A stretch of 64,000 nucleotides of DNA from Methylobacterium sp. R2-1. GTDB taxonomy: Bacteria > Pseudomonadota > Alphaproteobacteria > Rhizobiales > Beijerinckiaceae. Numbering within the stretch: position 1 is the first letter of the stretch; each line of letters starts with the position of its first letter. Positions 59,899 through 64,000 of this stretch are shown here, piece after piece. A program made the translations under genes and the position numbers. A model generated the notes under the pieces. It was not told where the DNA came from, made no database searches, and worked only from the letters and a program-made list of their open reading frames with translations. The stretch covers positions 62,001 to 126,000 of the forward strand of contig NZ_JACHWM010000015.1 in assembly GCF_014191355.1 (NCBI RefSeq), in the 5' to 3' direction.

Positions 59899-60963
59899 GT
59901 GGCGGAGGAGACCGACCACGAGAGCAAGACCGAAGCCGCCACGGAGCGGCGTGTCCGCGAAGCGATCGAGAAGGGCGACATCCCCTTCTCACGCGAGGCA
60001 CCGGTCTTCGCCTCGACGCTGGGCCTGCTGATCGCTCTGGCTCTGTTCGCGCGGGGGCAGGCGGTGCAGCTCGCGGGCGATTTCGCGCCGATCCTCGACG
60101 ACCCGCGCGGCTTCTCCCTGGAGACAGGCGGCGACGCGATGCTGCTCCTGAGCCGCGTGGCGATGGCGGCGGGCCGTTTCCTCCTGCCGATCCTGCTGAT
60201 CCTGGCGGTGTGCAGCCTCGCGGCCTCGCTCCTCCAGAACCTGCCGCGCCTCGTCCTCGACCGGATCACCCCGAAATGGTCGCGGGTCTCGCCAATGGCG
60301 GGCTTCACGCGAATCTTCGGAACTTCAGGTCAAGTCGAGTTCCTGAAATCCGTCGTTAAATTCCTGTCGGTCAGTGTCGTCGCCCTTCTGCTCCTTCGCT
60401 CGGAGCGGACAAGAGCCGTGAACGCCATGTTCGTCGATCCGAGCCAACTGCCCGAACTGATCCTGACGGTCTCGATCCGACTCGTCTCGGCGGTGGCGAT
60501 CGCCACCATCGTCATCGTGGCGGGCGACCTCGTCTGGGCGCGGCTGCGCTGGCAGCGCTCGCTCAGGATGTCGCGCCAGGATATCAAGGACGAACACAAG
60601 CAGACCGAGGGCGATCCGTCGGTCAAGGCGCGGCTGCGCTCGCTCGCCCAGGACCGCGCCCGCAACCGGATGCTCGCCAACGTCGATCGGGCCACCGTGG
60701 TGATCGCCAACCCTACCCACTTCGCCGTGGCTTTGCGATACGAGCCCTCCGAGAACCCGGCCCCCCTCGTGCTCGCCAAGGGGCAGGATCTCATCGCCCT
60801 GCGCATCCGCGCGATCGCCGAGGAAAAAGGCATTGCCGTGATCGAGGACAAGCCTCTCGCAAGGTCGCTGTACGATGCTGTGCAGGTCGATCAGACGATT
60901 CCGGCAGAATTTTACCGCGCCGTGGCGCAGATCCTTTTCTTCCTCTTCGCGAGAGCTCGATGA
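59899..60963 (+). CDS. flhB: Flagellar biosynthesis protein FlhB
   Basis: A 354-residue export-switch protein. Four membrane segments lie in about residues 30-210. The cytosolic domain has the autocleavage site in VVIANPTHFAVALRYE (NPTH near residue 271); self-cleavage after Asn switches export from hook to filament proteins when FliK measures the hook. GTG start at 59899. Its stop overlaps the start of the next gene by four bases. Confidence 0.96.
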   Translation: MAEETDHESKTEAATERRVREAIEKGDIPFSREAPVFASTLGLLIALALFARGQAVQLAGDFAPILDDPRGFSLETGGDAMLLLSRVAMAAGRFLLPILLILAVCSLAASLLQNLPRLVLDRITPKWSRVSPMAGFTRIFGTSGQVEFLKSVVKFLSVSVVALLLLRSERTRAVNAMFVDPSQLPELILTVSIRLVSAVAIATIVIVAGDLVWARLRWQRSLRMSRQDIKDEHKQTEGDPSVKARLRSLAQDRARNRMLANVDRATVVIANPTHFAVALRYEPSENPAPLVLAKGQDLIALRIRAIAEEKGIAVIEDKPLARSLYDAVQVDQTIPAEFYRAVAQILFFLFARAR

Positions 60964-61406
60964 CCCCTCAGGTCCAACGTTTCGCGCCAGGGCCATCCGC
61001 CGTCCCGCATACCTATGCGGCCGCCGAACAGATCTTCGCGGAGGCGCTGCGCGACTTCATCGGCGAACTGTGCCTGCTGGACGGCGGTGTCCTGATCGGC
61101 TGGATCCGCGGCGAGCGGCACGGCAATATCGCCGACATCGTCTCCTCCTCCGCCGAACTGTTCTTCAAGGAATCGGTGCTGACCTACGCCGACGCGGCCG
61201 ACGTGTGCCTCGATTGGGGCCGCTCGATGCAGGTGGTCCTCGACCTCGAATTCGCGGCCGAGCCGATGACCGTATTCTTCAAGCTGGTCCTCGACGAGGT
61301 GTTTGCGGGCGTCGCGATCCAGCGCATCGTCGCAGAGGATATGGCGGCGCTCTCTCTCGAAGGCTTCGCCCACGCCGTCAGCCAGGCTCGGGTTGGACAC
61401 GCCTGA
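60960..61406 (+). CDS. Conserved protein of unknown function coupled to flhB
   Basis: A 148-residue soluble protein; no signal peptide or membrane segment is seen. Features: YAAAEQIFAEALRDFIGELC, then WIRGERHGNIADIVSSSAEL, then EPMTVFFKLVLDEVFAG. No family is recognised. The ATG overlaps the flhB stop (ATGA), so it is translated with flhB and very likely acts in the flagellum. A chaperone or export-gate accessory role is a guess. Confidence 0.65.
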   Translation: MTPQVQRFAPGPSAVPHTYAAAEQIFAEALRDFIGELCLLDGGVLIGWIRGERHGNIADIVSSSAELFFKESVLTYADAADVCLDWGRSMQVVLDLEFAAEPMTVFFKLVLDEVFAGVAIQRIVAEDMAALSLEGFAHAVSQARVGHA

Positions 61407-61685
61407 CGGCGACGCGCGAACCGCCTTGAAGAGGCGCCCCGGCCGAGAGGCCGACCGGGCACCCGTCAGGGATGCAGAGCGCGCGCCGGGGACAAATTTC
61501 TGTCCATGTATGGAATTGTACATTCCGCTGATTGACCCCCTCGCTGCCACGCTACATGACGGGATCAACGCTGCGTCTCGACGCCTCGCGGAGGACATGG
61601 CAATGTCTCCCGAAGGTGCCCAAAACCTGCTCAGATCGCAGCGCAAGGCCGGGGCGATCCGGCTGGGTCAGGGGGATGGTCGTCG

Positions 61686-62387
61686 ATGTACTTCCTGGTC
61701 GATCCGCGCGATTCCGTGAACGCGGGTTACAAGGCCAGCTTCGAGCGCGAGGGGATCTCCTCGTTCGCGCTCATGCCCGAGGAGTTCCTGGGCTGGCTCC
61801 AGGCGGCCTCGCGAAGCGATCTCGAAGCGATCCAAGGCTTCCTCCTCGGTGATTTCGAGGAGCGGGCGAAATGCGCGAGCGTGATCCGCAAGCAGTCCCG
61901 CGCCCCGATCATCGCGCTGGCCGACCTCCGCTCCCTGGAGCAGACCGTCGAACTGCTGGAAGCCGGCATCGACGACGTGCTTCCCAAGCCTGTTCATGTC
62001 CGTGAGATCCTGGCCCGGTCCGAGGCGATCTGGCGCCGGGTCAATGGCGCCGTTCAACAGGGCGAGGCGGAGGGTGAGAGCGCGAGCGAGGCCAAGACGC
62101 CGGACCGGCTCAAGGTCTTCCACGACGGGCGCGACCCCGAGATCGATGGCGTGCCGCTGTCCCTGCCTCGTCGGGAGCGGCACATCCTCGAATATCTCGT
62201 GCGCAATCGCGGGCGTCGGCTCACTAAGACCCAGGTCTTCAATGTAGTCTACGGCGTCTACAGCAATGGCGTCGAGGAGAGTGTGATCGAGGGCCATGTG
62301 AGCAAGCTGCGCAAGAAGCTCTCCGAGCGGCTCGGCCACGACCCGATCGAGGCCAAGCGGTACATGGGTTACACCTACGTCGGTTGA
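61686..62387 (+). CDS. ftcR: FtcR-like flagellar response regulator, copy 2
   Basis: A 233-residue regulator with the FtcR start MYFLVDPRDSVNAGYKASFE and SFALMPEEFLGWLQAAS. The likely phospho-acceptor Asp is in FLLGDF, and the conserved Lys in VLPKPVHV. The winged helix reads LPRRERHILEYLVRN, then IEGHVSKLRKKLSERLGHDP. It fits canonical FtcR better than the copy at 21954-22634. The switch Thr is Ala here (IIALAD). The 279-base gap before it, with ggaat/attcc near 61512-61526, may hold its promoter. Confidence 0.88.
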   Translation: MYFLVDPRDSVNAGYKASFEREGISSFALMPEEFLGWLQAASRSDLEAIQGFLLGDFEERAKCASVIRKQSRAPIIALADLRSLEQTVELLEAGIDDVLPKPVHVREILARSEAIWRRVNGAVQQGEAEGESASEAKTPDRLKVFHDGRDPEIDGVPLSLPRRERHILEYLVRNRGRRLTKTQVFNVVYGVYSNGVEESVIEGHVSKLRKKLSERLGHDPIEAKRYMGYTYVG

Positions 62388-62393
62388 GGCGAG

Positions 62394-62969
62394 CTACTGA
62401 CAGAACGTCTTTGCTCCCGGCGTCCAGTTGCCGAAGCCGGAGGCGACCATGTTGGTGATGACCCGGCAGACATAGACCTTCTGCGCCGGATTGTTGTTGG
62501 GCCCTGCATGGTAGCGGGCGACCGCCAGCGTCCAGCTTCCCTCACGCTCCTTCAATTCCTTCAGGAAACGGGTCGCGTACTCGACGTTCTGAGCCGGGTC
62601 GATCATCGCCTCCAGCGAGGCGAACTTCGCCCGGTGATAATGGTGGTTGATCTGCATGCAGCCGAGATCGACCAGACGCACGCCCTCCTGCTGCGCCTGG
62701 GTCAGGCGCTGCACCACGTCGGCGGCGCTGGTGCCGAAATAGGCCTTGCCCTGGATGTTCATGGCGTAGGGCTGGAGCGAGCCGCGATTGCCGCTCTCCG
62801 TCAGCCCGACGGCGTAGAGCATGCCGAGCGGCACGCCGTGCTTGGCGGCAGCCTGCGCCATCTGGCGCTCGCACACACGGGAAGTGTCTCCCGGTGCGGC
62901 CGCCGCGGCTGTACCGGCAGCGCTAGAGATACAGGCTGCCGTGATCGCGCCCGCGAGAATCCGTCTCAT
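62394..62969 (-). CDS. Exported lytic transglycosylase, SLT type
   Basis: A 191-residue periplasmic enzyme. A signal peptide ends at AAA near residue 25. The SLT fold has AVGLTESGN (catalytic Glu), LVDLGCMQINHHYHRAKF and VARYHAGPNNNP. It cleaves peptidoglycan glycan strands; near fliK it probably clears the wall for the rod, replacing the muramidase domain missing from FlgJ here. ATG 62969 is within the end of fliK, giving a 47-base overlap. Confidence 0.88.
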   Translation of the reverse strand: MRRILAGAITAACISSAAGTAAAAAPGDTSRVCERQMAQAAAKHGVPLGMLYAVGLTESGNRGSLQPYAMNIQGKAYFGTSAADVVQRLTQAQQEGVRLVDLGCMQINHHYHRAKFASLEAMIDPAQNVEYATRFLKELKEREGSWTLAVARYHAGPNNNPAQKVYVCRVITNMVASGFGNWTPGAKTFCQ

Positions 62970-64000
62970 GGTTCTGCTCCTCGGTGGGCGTGGCGGCCTC
63001 GTCCGCGCGGGGGGATGGGCGCCGGCCCGACTGATCGGGCGTCGCCGCGCCCGGTTGTCTGTCATGCTGCCCGCCCTGCGATCCGGCGAAGGATGCGAAG
63101 CCCTGGCCGCGCGATCCGGATTCGCCCAGGCCGGCGCCGCCGGACTGGATCGTCACGGTATCGGGCTCGTAGCCGGCCTCCCGCAGAAGGCCGGAGAGCA
63201 GGTCGCCCTCCTTGCGCAGGCGCTCGGCGGTTTCCTCGCGGCTGGTGCGCAGGCTCATCTCCAGCCGCCCGTCCTGCAGACGCATCCGCACCAGCACCGA
63301 ACCTAGATCGGCCGGATGGAGCTGGAGCGTCAGGATCTTCAGCGGTCCGGCCTCGGCGGAGCCCGGAAGCGGGCGGGCCTGCGCCGCGGGCGCGGCGGGC
63401 AGCTGGGCGCTGACCGCATCGACGATCTGGCGCAGCGGAGAGGCTGGCGCCGGAGCCGCCGCACTTGCCGCTGCACTCGCCGCCGTCTGCGGGACGGGCT
63501 CGGCCAGCGATTGCTCCAGTCGCGGGGCTTCGGTCGTGGCGGTGTCGGTTCCCGCGCTCACGCCGCGCTCGGCGCTGGCCTCCACACGCGGCGTCAAGGC
63601 GGTGTCTCGCGCCGAGGCCGCTTCGGACGGAGCGACCCCAGTCGGACGTTCCCGCGCCGGTTCCGGGCCGTGCTGAGCCTGTCCCGCGGTGCCCGATCGG
63701 GTGACAGCAGCCGGTTCGGTGAGGTCTGCGTGTGCGCCTTGATCGGGCAGGAGCGGAGCCGTCTCCGCCGCACCGGCCGGTTCGGCAGGATCGTTGCTGA
63801 GGGCGGCGCGATCGCGCTCCGTGGGGCTGCGAAGGGCTCCGGGCACAGCGGCTTGCGTTGCCGCGGCAAGTGCCGGCGGCTGAGCGGTCGCGGCCGGGTC
63901 GGGGGAGGCCGGGCGCGGTGTGACGACGGTTGTAGACGGCCCGTTCACTGGGTCGCGCGAGGCCGCAGCGAACTCGCGCTGCACCAGAGCCGGCCGGTCC
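62923..64000 (-). CDS. fliK: Flagellar hook-length control protein FliK (partial, start outside window)
   Basis: The frame is open to the right edge, so the N-terminus lies beyond the window. The visible ~359 residues have a long Ala/Pro/Thr/Glu-rich disordered ruler, then the Flg_hook domain: LTLQLHPADLGSVLVRMRLQ, DGRLEMSLRTSREETAERLR, then LREAGYEPDTVTIQ. FliK measures hook length and triggers the FlhB switch. The tail is Gly/Gln/Asp-rich. Its last 47 bases overlap the lytic transglycosylase. Confidence 0.92.
   Translation of the reverse strand, partial: DRPALVQREFAAASRDPVNGPSTTVVTPRPASPDPAATAQPPALAAATQAAVPGALRSPTERDRAALSNDPAEPAGAAETAPLLPDQGAHADLTEPAAVTRSGTAGQAQHGPEPARERPTGVAPSEAASARDTALTPRVEASAERGVSAGTDTATTEAPRLEQSLAEPVPQTAASAAASAAAPAPASPLRQIVDAVSAQLPAAPAAQARPLPGSAEAGPLKILTLQLHPADLGSVLVRMRLQDGRLEMSLRTSREETAERLRKEGDLLSGLLREAGYEPDTVTIQSGGAGLGESGSRGQGFASFAGSQGGQHDRQPGAATPDQSGRRPSPRADEAATPTEEQNHETDSRGRDHGSLYL

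Noticed and set aside
61507..61719. Short frame before the second FtcR-like gene (starts MELYIPLIDPLAATL)
   Set aside because: It overlaps the regulator start in another frame and lacks a ribosome-binding site and family pattern.
1..64000. CRISPR arrays, rRNA or tRNA genes
   Set aside because: No spaced direct-repeat series and no rRNA or tRNA sequence was seen on either strand by eye. A covariance scan would settle tRNAs.

Overview
The window reads as the chromosome of a high-GC alphaproteobacterium of the order Hyphomicrobiales, most likely Methylobacterium/Methylorubrum. This is inferred from strong G/C third-position bias, from FlaF, FlbT and FtcR-type flagellar regulators with DUF1217 and DUF6468 flagellar proteins, and from the character of the housekeeping proteins. 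No rRNA, tRNA, CRISPR array, prophage or recognisable transposase was seen.

Layout. (1) 1-2.8 kb: end of a peptidoglycan-binding protein, a DUF1491 protein, a DUF2336 protein and a DapA-family lyase. (2) 2.9-22.6 kb: first flagellar region. flhA, fliR, a FliJ-like gene, flgJ, a FlgN-like gene and a FliL-like gene run leftward. A chemoreceptor gene faces rightward. A second leftward series holds DUF1217, flgF, fliI, flgE, flgK, flgL, flaF, flbT, flgD and fliQ. A PilZ gene, a flagellin gene and an FtcR-type regulator follow. (3) 23-55.5 kb: mainly housekeeping and accessory genes. These include an aminotransferase, a RecD-like helicase, hemF, a TonB siderophore receptor with a divergent AraC regulator, trmL, an ABC exporter, a MATE pump, mtnA, serC/serA, trmD, rimM, rpsP, a chorismate mutase, ffh, a Rieske oxygenase, rhtA and hslUV. 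(4) 55.7-64 kb: second flagellar region with motA, fliM, a DUF6468 gene, fliN, fliG, flhB, an unknown gene, a second FtcR-type regulator, a lytic transglycosylase and fliK, which runs off the window.

How the genes work together. The two flagellar regions encode much of the export gate (FlhA, FlhB, FliR, FliQ) with its ATPase FliI. They also encode rod, hook and junction parts (FlgF, FlgE, FlgK, FlgL, FlgD, FlgJ, FliK), the stator protein MotA and the switch (FliM, FliN, FliG). Flagellin and its post-transcriptional regulators FlaF/FlbT are present, and an FtcR-like response regulator sits in each region. The middle block holds the phosphorylated serine pathway and the translation and secretion genes ffh, rpsP, rimM and trmD. 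In this genome trmD is separated from rimM by about 3.8 kb of unrelated genes and a dispersed repeat.

Most unusual content. A 1,120-bp element at 47906-49025 has near-perfect terminal inverted repeats and a perfect 8-bp target-site duplication, and no transposase. Its cargo is a compact three-gene unit ending in a two-transmembrane SLATT-like protein, the type found in bacterial conflict systems. The middle gene appears to have lost its ATG start. About 0.8 kb further on, a tiny leftward transcription unit (49691-49850) has a ribosome-binding site complementary to the whole 16S 3' tail, a 22-codon reading frame and a terminator. Its RNA could sequester its own ribosome-binding site.
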